Source of the DNA: Isoperla grammatica
Taxonomy: Eukaryota > Arthropoda > Insecta > Plecoptera > Perlodidae
NCBI GenBank assembly: GCA_945910005.1
Contig: OX246741.1
Coordinates: forward strand, 40,395,872 to 40,459,871
Reading direction: 5' to 3'
DNA length: 64,000 nucleotides
The notes below the pieces were generated by a model. It saw only the letters and a program-made list of their open reading frames with translations. It did no database searches and had not been told where the DNA came from. Of the stretch, positions 23,846 through 35,784 are shown piece by piece; within the stretch, counting starts at the first letter, position 1; each line of letters begins with the position of its first letter. Both the position numbers and the translations under genes were made by a program.

Positions 23846-25282
23846 ACACTTCATAGTTGCTAAATGGATCAATCTCAATTTAACATAAATATACATAGGA
23901 AATCAGTGGCATTATCTTAAATTAGCAATTTACACAACTTAACAATCAGAATACACTTGAATTAATTCCACTTATAACCGTTGAGAAAATAGCAAATATG
24001 TCAAAAATAAAAGCAAAAATTGCGTAATAAATATAATAGAACTATTGTAGCCGTTGTCAATCGTGTTGCATACAGGTGATGTTGATACGAGAATATAATA
24101 TGACACATTGAAAAATACCGTTAGTACCTTAAGATGTATATTAAATATGGACAAAGGTGCAGGTTAGTTTACTTTGGCATACAATTTTTATAATTGTGAG
24201 TTTATACGCGACTAGCTGAAGGAGTTGTTTAAAAGAACAACTGAATTTAATCCCTGCGATGATGTTGTTTTACAATGGAACGTTTGAATAGATAATGAAG
24301 TAACTTTAACTAAGATTAAATTAAAAATTAGAACATACCAAAACATCATACAAAACGTCATGCGAAAATGTAATATTAAAAGTCCAATATGGAATTTCCT
24401 CTCCTCGCAATCAGTATCTCTTTGACCATCGCAATTGGGATTGTTACTTTGAATTCGCTTTGAAAATAATTTATCTTTGCCTTCGGATTGCATTGCGATA
24501 CAATTGGCAGGTTCAATTGAATGAGCAATAATTCCAGTCCCATCGTCCCCTGGCTTCTAGGGGCGAGGCGAGGGTCAGTTAGCGTCATGGTTCATTTGTC
24601 ATTGAATATTTCGCCTCCCCCCTCCCCCCTCTCTTCATTGCTGTCAATTGCTACCATTTCCCCGGACACGGGGAGGGGAGGGGACGGGACGGGAGGAGAG
24701 GGCGGATAAAAAAGGGAAACCAAATAGACAGTCTACTGGGAATTGTAAAGGTTATTTCTAGCAACCTGTACTCATCTTGGGGATGAAGAGAACCTACAAA
24801 GTGGCAACGCCAACATTTCTCATCGCGTGGTAGAATACTGAGACCACATACTTTTAGTTGTCATTGTACTTATATTCTACACATTATTACCCACCTGATA
24901 TTTGAAAGCAATTAGAATAAAGTGTCTCGGGAACTCAACTCAATCTATTGTTTTAGCTCTTCACCATTTAGACACACATGGACATTTGTATTTCAATGTA
25001 TAAATCAATATTTAATTCGTTTGTCAACATCAAACTTGAAAATCGACTAAATTCACCAATTCTCCCGACTGTTATTCAACCCGGCACCTCCACCAAATGC
25101 CCAACACTTCTTTTCCAATTTTGTTTTAAACACGACACTTTTTTAGTAAATCATTTTCATGTAACGTGCAAAGTATTTGTTTAATTATTTGTTTATATTA
25201 TTATTAAATACAGCCACTCTAGCATGGTGCTGTGTGTAAGATTCTTCTTGATCTTCTTCTTGATCTTGATGATGATATTTGG
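23846..25282. other. AT-rich intergenic sequence
   Basis: No gene recognised. The stretch 24,605-24,710 is strand-asymmetric: CCCCTCCCCCCT is followed by G-rich GGGGAGGGGAGGGGACGGG, which is quadruplex-capable. Short open frames around 24,212-24,709 look accidental. Confidence 0.4.
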
Positions 25283-25437
25283 GCTTTACATCTCATTTTT
25301 GCAACGATGCTAATCGAGACCATGTGTGTTTATGACGATGAAGGAACGACACATGACGTCTATGCCCAAGCCTGGAATCGAACCTGGAACGCAGGGACCA
25401 ACGCTTAATCGACCGCGGCCAACTACGCTGGCCTTCT
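25283..25437 (-). mobile_element. tRNA-derived SINE (second family)
   Basis: On the minus strand the element begins GGCCAGCGTAGTTGGCCGCG (A-box-like, TAGTTGG) and continues to CCAGGTTCGATTCCAGG, an excellent B box (GGTTCGATTCC), at tRNA-like spacing. A body then ends in AAATGAGATGTAAAGCCC. Truncated relatives are probable at 5,660, 20,090 and 50,276. It is not a functional tRNA because no paired acceptor stem is apparent. Confidence 0.65.
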
Positions 25438-25681
25438 GTTTTATGGAAGTAGGCATCATTTTAGTTATTACATTATGCATCAATTGTGTAATTTAACACA
25501 CGAATACACAACCAAGTCTAAAGACAACAAATTCATCATGGTTTCTCATTATTATAATATATAAGGTTTATAATATGTGGTAATGTTTTGACATGTTAGA
25601 CAAAATACTATTGTACGGGGTAGACCGCCGAGATCTGTACAGCCTGAACACATGAGAATGATTCTATGAATGACAAGAGAG

Positions 25682-25868
25682 TCACGTGTGTATAACGTGT
25701 GTATAACGAATGTATCACGTGCGTATCACGTGTGTATAACGTGTGTATAACGTGTGTATCACGTGCGTATCATGTGTGTATAAAGTGTGTATAAAGTGTG
25801 TATCACGTGTGTATAACGTGTGTATCACGTGCGTATCACGTGTGTATAAAGTGTGTATCACGTGTATG
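25682..25868. repeat. 11-bp minisatellite rich in CACGTG E-boxes
   Basis: Units alternate GTGTGTATAAC, GTGTGTATCAC, GTGCGTATCAC and GTGTGTATAAA (about 17 copies). The junction of ...TCAC with GTG... creates CACGTG; I count eight such palindromes in under 190 bp. Confidence 0.95.
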
Positions 25869-28346
25869 TGTGTAGCTATAGGCATGACTATTGGCAAATA
25901 CAATAATATGTGACAGTAAGCCTACATGATCATATACAAAGATGATTCTCCGCTACGAATGTGACCTTAATGAGATAGCTCGGTATAACATGTATTCCTG
26001 GATGCTGGCCATCGTATTTATGGAATAATGATAAACAAATGAATCATTGAGATATAATCCAATAGAGAAATATATGAGTAACTACTAACTAGTGACTTAT
26101 TGATCCAACATTGAGATGTGTTTTAACATCTTTAAATGCACGACAGTGTTTAATAAATCACCCACAAATAATCCCCTGAAATCAATAAAGTATTTTAAAA
26201 AAAGGCGGTCACCCATCAAACTCCTTACCTACCTCGATGCCGCTTAACTGGGACGTTTGTATGCAAACCAGTCTAACTAGAGTTGTAGTGGAAGATGCCA
26301 TGATTCTGACAAAACGACAGCAGCATCACTGCATGCGATGTCTTCTCATTTGCTACTTAACTTCTCGGTATATTCCACACATCACATAATATATAACGTT
26401 ATTTAGTATTTACTATGCATCTTCAAGATCGGTTAGTGGTGCTTATAAACCAATCACGTTCACCTACTGAAGGGTACCCACGTAGTTCCTAAGTCTCCCA
26501 CCGCACAGCGCTGACTGTAATACCAACATGGCTTGTAGCATGGATTACATAACCATTAAAAACAAGATCATCTAGGCGGGCTTCTGTATGGATGGATGGA
26601 TCGAGGCTTGATCGGGCTGGGGTTATAGAACACCTCGCAGAAACCGGTTAGCCTGTAGCTTTGCGGGGCCCGCCAAGCGTTTAGTCCTCCGTAAACCCTT
26701 AGCGCGTGCCTGCCCCCCCCCCCCCCCACTCACCCTCCGCGATCTTCACTGCATTATGAGCCCCATATGTCAAAATCAAGAGTTGAGCTTGCATAAAAAA
26801 TGGCCCGTCATGTCAAAAGACAAATGATGCAGGAATTTTCTAACGTATATAAAAGCTGATAAAGTCAAAATTGACACACGTTTAGAATAAATAAGGGTCT
26901 TGTTAGATGTAATGTGGTTGAGGTTGTGCGGAAGGGCGGGATGTAACAAACACATGTGTTATGGGAAAGGAAAATAGTGGCTGCACACAAGCGAGTTATG
27001 AAATCATTGTCAATACAAATTCCCCTGATCCTTATTCGGGTTCAAACCGTGAGTCATGTATTGTACCCTATCTATAAACATGAAGTTCGTTTTATTTTAT
27101 AATTAAAATAGTTTGTTTCATACAACATAATTGTGGAACTATTGAATTCTTAATATACTTCCATATCGCTACATAATATGTCCTATACTTATAACAGACA
27201 TTCATTATCCTGTCATTATCTTTTTATTCATGTCCATAGGTATTTTTAAGACTTACTTGTTTTTATTAGTTTCCAACCAAGCTTGTGTAATTTCAAACTA
27301 TTAGTCAAATTTAAAATATTTGTGCATTTTATGGTTCGTAGTTGCAATTCAGAAAGTTTAATTTTTGAAGAGATTCATTTATTTTAAAATAATATTATTT
27401 ACACAGATCTTAGAGGATATCATCGTAAACAAGATTGATACTCTGGAAAAATAAAGGTTTTCGATAATTTATAAAACATATAATTGAAAATGAAAATGCA
27501 TCAAAATAAATTAATAATTGAAAATTATGGTGAAAGTTGCTTCTCTCCGTAGATAATAATAATAAAGAATAGTTATTAATAATTAATAATATAATAAGTA
27601 ATAATTAATAGTAGATAATAATTACTTTCGTATGATAAACATAATACAATTAAAATTCATACATGCTCCTATGTGCATTTAGTTAATCACAAAAGTGAAA
27701 CAAAGGATTAAAGCAAAAAGATAAAACAGGCACATAGTGAGCCGCAAATCAAATCAAGTAAATGTTCACTGAACGGTCTGTACACTTGCAACCTCTAAGC
27801 TGGTCGCTTGGAGCGCTAGCTGCAAGGTATCTCGCCAGTAGTTCCGCTCTCTCACGCCAGATAGGTCTGCCAGTCCCGCACCAGCGCTCCCGCCAAGTGA
27901 CCACACTAGTATTCGAACAGATTGTTGCTTCTCAATGCTCAGGGGATGCATATGCTAACATAGACGTCACGCAAGTTGACACCCGATGACGGGGCAGTTA
28001 GTTTAGGGGTGGTTAGTGGAGTGGACTGGACGGGTAAAGGGGTGAGCCCACTGAAAGGGTAAAGCAAGACTTCCCTCTAATCGAAGTTGACAGTTAGAGT
28101 AGACATTAATTACTGCATAATAATATTCATGAACGTTCATTCACACGTTCAATTCATGTCAGCACGAAAGTGGGGGATGTCATTTGAGAAGTTGAAAAGG
28201 TTTGCGACAACTTGTTCGCTTTCAAGTTTCGAGTTTCAACTTATCGTGGAAATGCGTGGGAAGGAACGCGAGAGAAAATGCACAATTAAGCAATTTTAAG
28301 TTCACACGGAATAGTCCCATAATAAATTTCTGGAACGAATAATCGC
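25869..28346. other. Gene-poor intergenic sequence
   Basis: No gene recognised. A GC-rich segment at 26,600-26,750 ends in a C15 tract (26,713-26,727). A very AT-rich TAATAATTAAT stretch lies at 27,540-27,625. A higher-GC, non-repetitive segment at 27,760-28,060 carries short frames on both strands (75 aa + and 61 aa -) with no recognisable domain; it could be an exon but nothing supports that. Confidence 0.4.
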
Positions 28347-28385
28347 GTGATCTGCATTGATGCAGATCACTTAAATGTTTAAGTG
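28347..28385. other. Two overlapping perfect palindromes
   Basis: GTGATCTGCA-TTGA-TGCAGATCAC (28,347-28,370) is immediately followed by CACTTAAA-TG-TTTAAGTG (28,368-28,385), and the two share CAC. Both arms are perfect. This could form a double cruciform or a short RNA double hairpin; no U-run or gene context supports a terminator. Confidence 0.8.
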
Positions 28386-29767
28386 CATTGAAACAGAATT
28401 CGGCCACTAGATATACGATTAAATTGAACTAACTTTTAATCTATTTATAACCTCCGTATGATAATATAGTCCTCACAGTTAAAAACAACGCAGAGTGGAA
28501 ATGCAGCATTGAAAATAAATCTTAAAGGGCTACACAATTATTTTAACGGTTGTTATTCGAATAGAATAATCAAATATGGGTACTTTTTTATTGCTTACTT
28601 CGATTGTCAATAAAGATTTTCACTCTCTAATCCGCTGACAAAGTGGCCGTGCACCGTAGTTGTGACCGGGCCGACCGGGTTGTCGTCATTGTCACTATCG
28701 CGCCTGGACCGGTCGTGCTTTACGGTTCGCGCCCGCAACGTTTATTTATTTGAAAGCACATTTTATCTTATTTGTTTTCTAAAGACTATTTAATAAAATA
28801 TTCCACACAATACACACACGTAATACTCCACAGATGTACAGAACTACTCAATCTAAGTTATTTATCCGCAATCATTTATTAAATGCTTAGGACATTTCTA
28901 TTCTCATTTCCTTCGCTAGTTCAATCTGCTCCAGCCATATCCGCGGTTTATTTCATCAATCACTTCGAATAGGGTAGACATAATGCTAATAAAAGATAAT
29001 ATTCAACCCCTGACACTTTTCAATGCTAAGGAAATGACGCGCGTACGCCGACACCAAAACCCCTAAAACATAATACATAATACATCTCCTCGGGCGAGCT
29101 AATATTTGTCTAATGTTAATATTTTCCATCAATCCATCTATCCATGGAGAGAACGAAGGAACCACCTCTCTAGTCTGATTTATGATTGGGTGCGGGCGCA
29201 AAGCAGCCGCGTCGTCAACCCCTATCAGATCTAAGGAGATTTGGCACACAACCTTGTTACAAGATGCAAATTGTGGCTGGATAATATACATATGCAAAGA
29301 CTTTGTCTTGAGATGTACCATGTATCTCAGAGTTGATAGATAGAAGCTCTCTGATGACTTTGGGTTCTAATCAAAACTCGTTGCTACGTTCGGCATACGC
29401 ATCCACGTCGTCTTAGAGGTATAGACGAGGGGATGTGGATATAGACTCTGGGTCTACGTAACAACGTGGAATTATGGGATGTTATATTCAAATATGAAAG
29501 CACATGTTGGAAGTAGGCGCTACCAGTCTCAACACTTTGCAGTCCATATGTTGTTATATGCTTTATTAGGAGCAGTCGTTTTGTTGGCTCGTAAGAAGTA
29601 CATTTTGGACTAAATTAGGTGGGTTCCGCAATGGTTAATTTGAAAAATGTAAAAACAAAATTACAGCAAAATGTTAATATTTTTACTTATTTGTTTTTAA
29701 TCTTGAATTGCATTGAACTGCAGGACTTGTATATCTCCCTGTAGGACTGGAAAGGTTAAAACAACGG
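28386..29767. other. Intergenic sequence with a GC-rich patch
   Basis: No gene recognised. The stretch 28,640-28,740 is CpG-rich (GGGCCGACCGGGTTGTCG) within AT-rich surroundings. The 111-codon minus-strand frame 28,986-29,321 matches nothing I know. Confidence 0.4.
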
Positions 29768-29775
29768 GTCTAGCT
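29768..29775. repeat. hAT target-site duplication, left
   Basis: GTCTAGCT, identical to 30,495-30,502 on the other side of the hAT element. Confidence 0.9.
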
Positions 29776-30494
29776 CAGTGGTGTAGTGGTGCGTATACGG
29801 GCGTATACGCCGTATACACACTGCCCCGGCTAAAAAACTTTCGTATACACACTGGTTTTGGTTATGATACGAGTGATACGCAATGATACGGTCGTAACAT
29901 GCCTCGATTCTCGAATGACGGACACATTATTCACGATTGTCAGCTTTTCTCCATTGGTAAAATTGTGCTCTCTGGCACTGGCATTTAATTGGCACAAGGC
30001 CTCAATTCCTCTAAGACCACCCCTGGATCTGGGAGTCCCGATATTCAATTTTAAGTCCCGCGTCCCGCCAATACACCAAGTGGGATACAATTGTCTCGCT
30101 CGGTAAAAAAATTGGGGTGTCAATTATCAACAGCCAAGTATCAACAGATATACCTACATACGGGCCACGGGCGGCGTGTGTCTCGCAAAACCACTTCCCA
30201 AGCCCCAAAACGTATTCCTGAACAATTCTCGTCAGTGTTCCAATTATTTTTTGGGATTTTCTGGTTTTGCACTACAAAAACTGCAGTATTTCGGGATTGC
30301 ATTCAGTCCGGTATTGGTATCTAAAACGCTCAAAACACACTCTAAAAAGCCTGTTTTTTTCTAAATCGCTTGCGGTGCCATTGTTGGGGGGCTCTGCCCC
30401 CCAAACCCCCCATCTTTATTTGTCTGGTAAGATGTGTCTCTCCAGCTTCAAACTGAAGCGTATACGTACTGGTAAATTTGGCACTACACCACTG
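29776..30494. mobile_element. Non-autonomous hAT transposon, 719 bp
   Basis: The ends are a perfect 13-bp terminal inverted repeat: CAGTGGTGTAGTG at 29,776 and CACTACACCACTG ending at 30,494. They are flanked by exact 8-bp direct repeats GTCTAGCT at 29,768-29,775 and 30,495-30,502. A CAGNG-type TIR with 8-bp target duplication is diagnostic of the hAT superfamily. Repeated CGTATAC motifs lie just inside both ends (29,792-29,850 and near 30,460), resembling subterminal transposase-binding sites. The interior carries only short frames (97 aa at 29,830-30,123 minus; 82 aa plus) and no recognisable transposase, so the copy would depend on a partner element. GGGGGGCTCTGCCCCCC at about 30,386 is a perfect internal palindrome. 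Confidence 0.92.
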
Positions 30495-30502
30495 GTCTAG
30501 CT
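30495..30502. repeat. hAT target-site duplication, right
   Basis: GTCTAGCT, identical to the left copy at 29,768-29,775. Confidence 0.9.
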
Positions 30503-33149
30503 TATATTGTGAAATAGTTTGGCACCTAACTATAAGTTTTTACGTAAAACTTACTTGAATATGATTCACGATCAATAAAACTAGTTATGTGAACATCTAT
30601 TTGTACTCTGCCTTGCCCTGATGTAAAGTTTCGTTTTGTTCCCATTTTGAATTCTTATACTTTCAACTCGTCTGCAGTCTGGAAAATAGTTTACAGTAAC
30701 TATTTCATACACAATCCATTTTATAAATATGCATTTCTCGTAACTATTACTTGAATTGAAGGTATCAAGTATCAATGAATGGTTTTAGGTTGCTCACGTT
30801 TTGTATGCGTTTAACTGGACGTACAAGTTATAATTAAGTAATACTGAAACACGTGAACTTGAATGTATTACCTATGACTATGACTATGAGTCAAATAAGG
30901 CTCTACCCTTTTAGTTACAGGCTGTTTGCAGTTATATAGCGTTATATTACGTTAAATTAATGATATAAATTAAATGTCTAGTGTACAATGGAGAAATATG
31001 CATAAATAAGAGTATACAACATGCATAAAAACATAACAGCTAGAAACGTGAAGAATAGGTCATATTTTCATATACTCTTTTTGAAGTATATACAAACAAA
31101 TCTTTTAAAATGAGAAATCTAAACAATATTAAAGAGTAATTGATTTACAACAATTGCCAATATTGGGATACTCTGTGTACAGAATTATCGATATAAACTG
31201 GACTGGATGTGACAGATTTTTGCTACAATCAGCCTAAACACATAAAAAATATTGTATAATAAGAATAGAAAGTACATGACTTCATAAATTTTATAAATAA
31301 AATTAATCGCCTGACAATTTCAACGTCTTAGTGATAATGATTTCGCGTTGGCCATCTCAATCGCGCTCGATTAAAATGTGCACTTGATAAAGTATCAATA
31401 TTGGAGTAACGGTCGTTGAGATATTACGCCGACTATAACTCGGAAAGTTCACATTTTCTCGTAAAACCCGCCCGGCGACGCAGCCGCGCGTCCTGAATAC
31501 CAAGTAGAGATCTTCGCTCATCAATGTTCGGGGGGGGGGGGGCAAACAGAGGTGATGCGCCGAGACCACGGGCAAGTAGTTCCTAATTTGGGGCAGTTTT
31601 AAATACGTCCTTCATTCGATATTGAATATTTATATTTCTTTGAACTGAACAGAAGGAATTTAATTTAATAAGTGAGAACAATAGAATATGGAAATTATTG
31701 CGGATAGGAAAGTGATATAGTTTGGGTGCAGAATAGGATTAGATGTGAGGGAAAATGGAAGCAGAGTTTTACGTTTTTGACTGGATTGGATAATGTATCA
31801 TTTGATTGGTACGTTAATTTAATATCTACAATCACAATACACAATACAATACAATACAATACAATACGATAGGAATATTCATTCTCTACAAATACAAATA
31901 AGATTTCGAGTAACATTCTTGAGATATAATAATTTAAAAAACGAAAATCTTGTGCGGTTTTTCGTGGGGCTACCCATTGCCAAAATACTAAAACAAAAGT
32001 AATTAGGATTAGAAAATTATAATATGTTGTGTGTTAGAGTTGGTAATATTCATACAATTAGGATAAACCACAATATGAGAGACGGTATAGCCGCAGTAAG
32101 AAAATCTGCAATGGTCTGAATACATATGTCGCCATTCTTGGAAAGTAGAAAACAAATGGAACTGTGAGTCACAGCGCTCGCCATAAATGCTCATTTAAGT
32201 TACCAACTAACATATTTCGATTTAGGTGAGTTAGTAATAACATGCATTACATTCATACTCAAACCCATAAAGCTTTTTGCCAATGCTGACCATGTTATAT
32301 TGTAGTGTGAGTGAAGTAGCAAATTGATTACATTTCATGTACATAGTCTTTCACAAATCCCACATGTTCATATAAATTTAAATTGGCATATGTATTATGA
32401 TAAAGTTCAGTACGCTCCCATAAATGTGTATTGTGTTACTCCTGCAGTTCTTGAACATCTTCAAATACTCACAATACAATCACACAATACTCTCTTGTAA
32501 TAATCTTCTTGCGTAGTATACATACATCCCGCCCCGATCCCAAGACGCATGTTCCTTTTTCTACCCGACATCCCACGTTGACTTGCAATCTTATCAAATT
32601 CACCCCTTAAACAACTGACCATCCGAAGACAAATTGGACAAAACCCTCCCTTATTCAACGTCTAAACAACCCCTAAAACCTTGAGCTCGCCGACCGCCGT
32701 CCTGTATACACTGAAATTTCATTCATATCTCCAAATGACAGAAGATTTCCGATGCATTTCCATATAAATTACATCATATTTTCTATGGGCAGGTTTTGTG
32801 CGTTGGCCGTAGGGCTGTTAGTCATTCCTAACAATGATTTATTGAGACCAACATATTGCCGAAGTCAAGGAGTGGGGCGGAAGAGGGGCGGGGAGGGGAG
32901 GAGAGGGGAGGTTGGGTCCAGAATATTGCTGAAGATTGGAGAGGAGTTACAAGATATGGGGAAAGCTTGGTCCACTAAAGCCTCCATAAGGGGCATACTG
33001 CACTGAGGGCTGCAGATCGTTACTAAACATTATATGACGTCATGAAAACTGACCAACCAGCTGAATATGTCTTCATATTTACTCAACCAACTGATCGTCT
33101 CTACACGATTTCCTATTGATTCATCTCATTCCAGAAAATTATTGTGTCT
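30503..33149. other. AT-rich intergenic sequence
   Basis: No gene recognised. It contains a G13 tract at 31,530-31,542 and a short (ACAAT)n run at about 31,837-31,866. The stretch 32,870-32,930 is purine/G-rich. Open frames are short and unrecognised. Confidence 0.4.
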
Positions 33150-33510
33150 ACATAATTTCTATGCATTTATCTGATTCAACCAACCAACAACACCTCGAGC
33201 TAATGTTTGATTCGTTTGCATCTACCTGATTCCAGCACATGTATAATTGCAATTTATATTATTGACTGTGTCTTTAACATTTTTTTACCTGTTTTAAACT
33301 TCATTGTGCGCATTGTCTCTTTCACTGGCATTTTTTGTACTTTGTTTGTATTTGTTATTGTACTTATTTTACGTAGTATTGTGACAAACACATGTGTAAT
33401 ATGTGTTCTTTGTGCTTGTTTCTGTGTTTTAATTGTTATGTTTATTATTTCACGCCAAATGGCAGAATACGCTGTATGTGAAATATTGAATAAATAAATA
33501 AATAAACAGA
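33150..33510 (+). mobile_element. Possible 3' end of a LINE with (AAAT)n tail
   Basis: The segment ends in TATTGAATAAATAAATAAAT, a short tandem A-rich tail like those at 3' ends of some insect non-LTR elements. It is preceded by T-rich sequence containing a 96-codon strongly hydrophobic frame (33,207-33,497). No reverse transcriptase motif is visible, so this is a suggestion based on the tail only. Confidence 0.3.
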
Positions 33511-34614
33511 AAGGCAAACACACAGCTCAACCCAAAATAATAAAAACGCAATGTGGGGAGAAAATTACAGTCACAGGTACCCTTTTTTCGTTAATATTTT
33601 AATTTCTTTTCATGCAAGGTAGATAACATAATATATACTGGCCCAACCGACTACTGTAGCACCGTAACACTGTCTGAGCGCCAGTATAATCTATAGTATA
33701 CCCTGGATTCTTGAGCAAATTACACATGAATAAATATGCATGCCATTAAACAAGTAATGTGTCTACCTTGCTCTAATTGGCAACCTTAAAAACTACCTCT
33801 TGCAGATTAAAGTCAAAGAAAAAAGTACAATATAAAACCACTAAACCTGGAGTGGTGAAACCAGGGATATAGAATGATACATTCTAACAGTTACACAACA
33901 TAAATTGCGTGTGCTGTTTATTTCGAAGTGCAACTTTATTGTTGGAGTGTTTCTTTCTTTTGACGATCACAAATATGGAAATATATAAGATTCTCTTACT
34001 GACTATCTCTACGCATGGAGTGCACTAGATATACTTATCTTCCACAATGGGAAGCCTAACCACGCGAACATAATAACGCGTAAACTCTGGAGCGAAACCA
34101 ATCGCATAAATAAATGATTGATTCCTCCGTGTACGCACCGCTCCACCGCTGCGACGCACAGGCCTAGTTGGCAGCGATGTCAATCCACACCATAATCATT
34201 ACGTTTTTTCCTTTAGATTCGTTCAAGATTCGTTCAAAATCTCCTACGAGTTGTCGGAACAATTACATTGCGCCTCGCTTGGCCCTCGGGGTACGACTTA
34301 CCATATAATTTACTATCATAAAAACCGAACTCCTTTCACAGTTTCGGAGCACCATACCACAGGACGACAGTGCCTGTTGGACGGACAGGTTCTTTTGTAT
34401 AACTACAAATAGTTGGGACGAAGACGAAGACTTCTGAAAGTCGGTTATTATAGTTCGCTCTAACTGGCCTGACGAAATAATACCACGAAATCAATCTGCT
34501 GAGAACGATGCATGGTAATTGGCCGAAGATAATTGAAATCCAGTTCATCTACGTAGGTATCAAAAAAGTGAGACCAACGTCTTTAACAGACAACAAAAGT
34601 ACTATCTACCATCG
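33511..34614. other. Unique intergenic sequence
   Basis: Nothing recognised on either strand. Confidence 0.45.
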
Positions 34615-34951
34615 TGTAGAAACTGAGACACACTGAGGTCTTGAATACAGAAATATAACTGACTTATTGTAGAAACTGAGACACACTGAGGTCTTGAATA
34701 CAGAAATATAACTAACTTATTGTAGAAACTGAGAAACACTGAGGTCTTGGATACAGAAATGTAAATGACTTATTGTAGAAACTGAGAAACACTGAGGTCT
34801 TGAATACAGAAATATAACTGACTTATTGTAGAAACTGAGAAACACTGTGGTCTTGAATACAGAAATATAACTTACTTATTGTAGAAACTGAGACACATTG
34901 TGGTCTTGAATACAGAAATATAACTGACCTATTGTAGAAACTGAGACACAT
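34615..34951. repeat. 53-bp minisatellite, about 6.3 copies
   Basis: GTAGAAACTGAGACACACTG starts recur every 53 bp from 34,616 to 34,934 (6 x 53 = 318). Variants are GAGAAACACTG for GAGACACACTG and CTGTGG for CTGAGG. It abuts the MITE-like fragment at 34,952 directly. Confidence 0.95.
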
Positions 34952-35055
34952 TGCCAAATGCCACACCAAATGCCAGTATTTGAAACAACCACCCGCTGAT
35001 TGGATCCGACCCACTCATCTATGACGTCAGCATCCACAAGGCTGCTGTGGAGCAA
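34952..35055. mobile_element. Truncated copy of a MITE family
   Basis: About 100 bp matches 52,742-52,830 in order: CAAATGCC, TATTTGAAA, ACCCGCTGATTGG, TCCGAC, ACTCAT, GACGTCAG. Its outer end (CTCATCTATGACGTCAGCAT then CCACAAGGCTGCTGTGG) is the reverse complement of the left arm of the 52,688 element. Only one arm is left here; the other is replaced by the 53-bp array. Confidence 0.75.
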
Positions 35056-35784
35056 CTTTAATTCTCGGAGACAGTACACTTACAGATATTGAGGAAAACA
35101 GTTCAGAGACGAAACAGTTGTAGAAACTAAGAAACGCTAGCTTTAAGGAAATCAGTAAAAATGTGTACTCGAAAGAATTTTGCGTGCATATTTTCAAGAC
35201 ATCATAATTACATGCGTCAAGTGAGGGGCATACTGACATTTCTTTGGGTAGGAAAAGAACGCTCACAGGGCTGCTGTCATACGGTCTCCAAATAGTTTGA
35301 AATAGTAGTTTCAAATTGTTTGATTGGTGGTGTAGGACTTTATGGTGAATATAAGTTTATCGAAGGAAACAATTTAAAAGTGACATTGCATAATACCGGC
35401 CATGAGAAAAATGGGCACACAAAATGTTTGTTTCTTAAAAATTACAGTTTTTATAGATTATATTCACTTTTTTTATTCGTATTAGATGGATAAAAGTGTC
35501 ATCACGTGAACATAATGTCCTCCCTCTTAGCAAACCCAGCCATCTTTGGATATAAATACGTAAACCAATATATCCGTTTCCTGGATACCTGTTGTTGGAA
35601 TATATTAATTATTAGCAGAGAGCTGAGGTCGTAAAAACCTCCTCAAAGTCAATCAAATACCGCCTCGCAAACACACAGTCGTTAAACTAGCGGCGGAAAA
35701 TACGCGAAGGCCGCACGAAAAGAATTGTATGGTAGCCCCATAAAACAGTTTTACGGCCGTTTCTGAAACAGTTAAAACCGCTGG
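35056..35784. other. Unique intergenic sequence
   Basis: No gene or repeat recognised. The 95-codon minus-strand frame 35,027-35,314 has no known domain. Confidence 0.45.

Noticed and set aside
25360..25437. Functional tRNA gene on the minus strand
   Set aside because: The B box is good, but the cloverleaf ends do not pair and SINE sequence continues downstream.
33207..33497. Small multi-pass membrane protein (96 aa, very hydrophobic)
   Set aside because: The hydrophobicity follows from T-rich DNA preceding an (AAAT)n tail. It is better explained as a retroelement 3' end, and no family is recognised.
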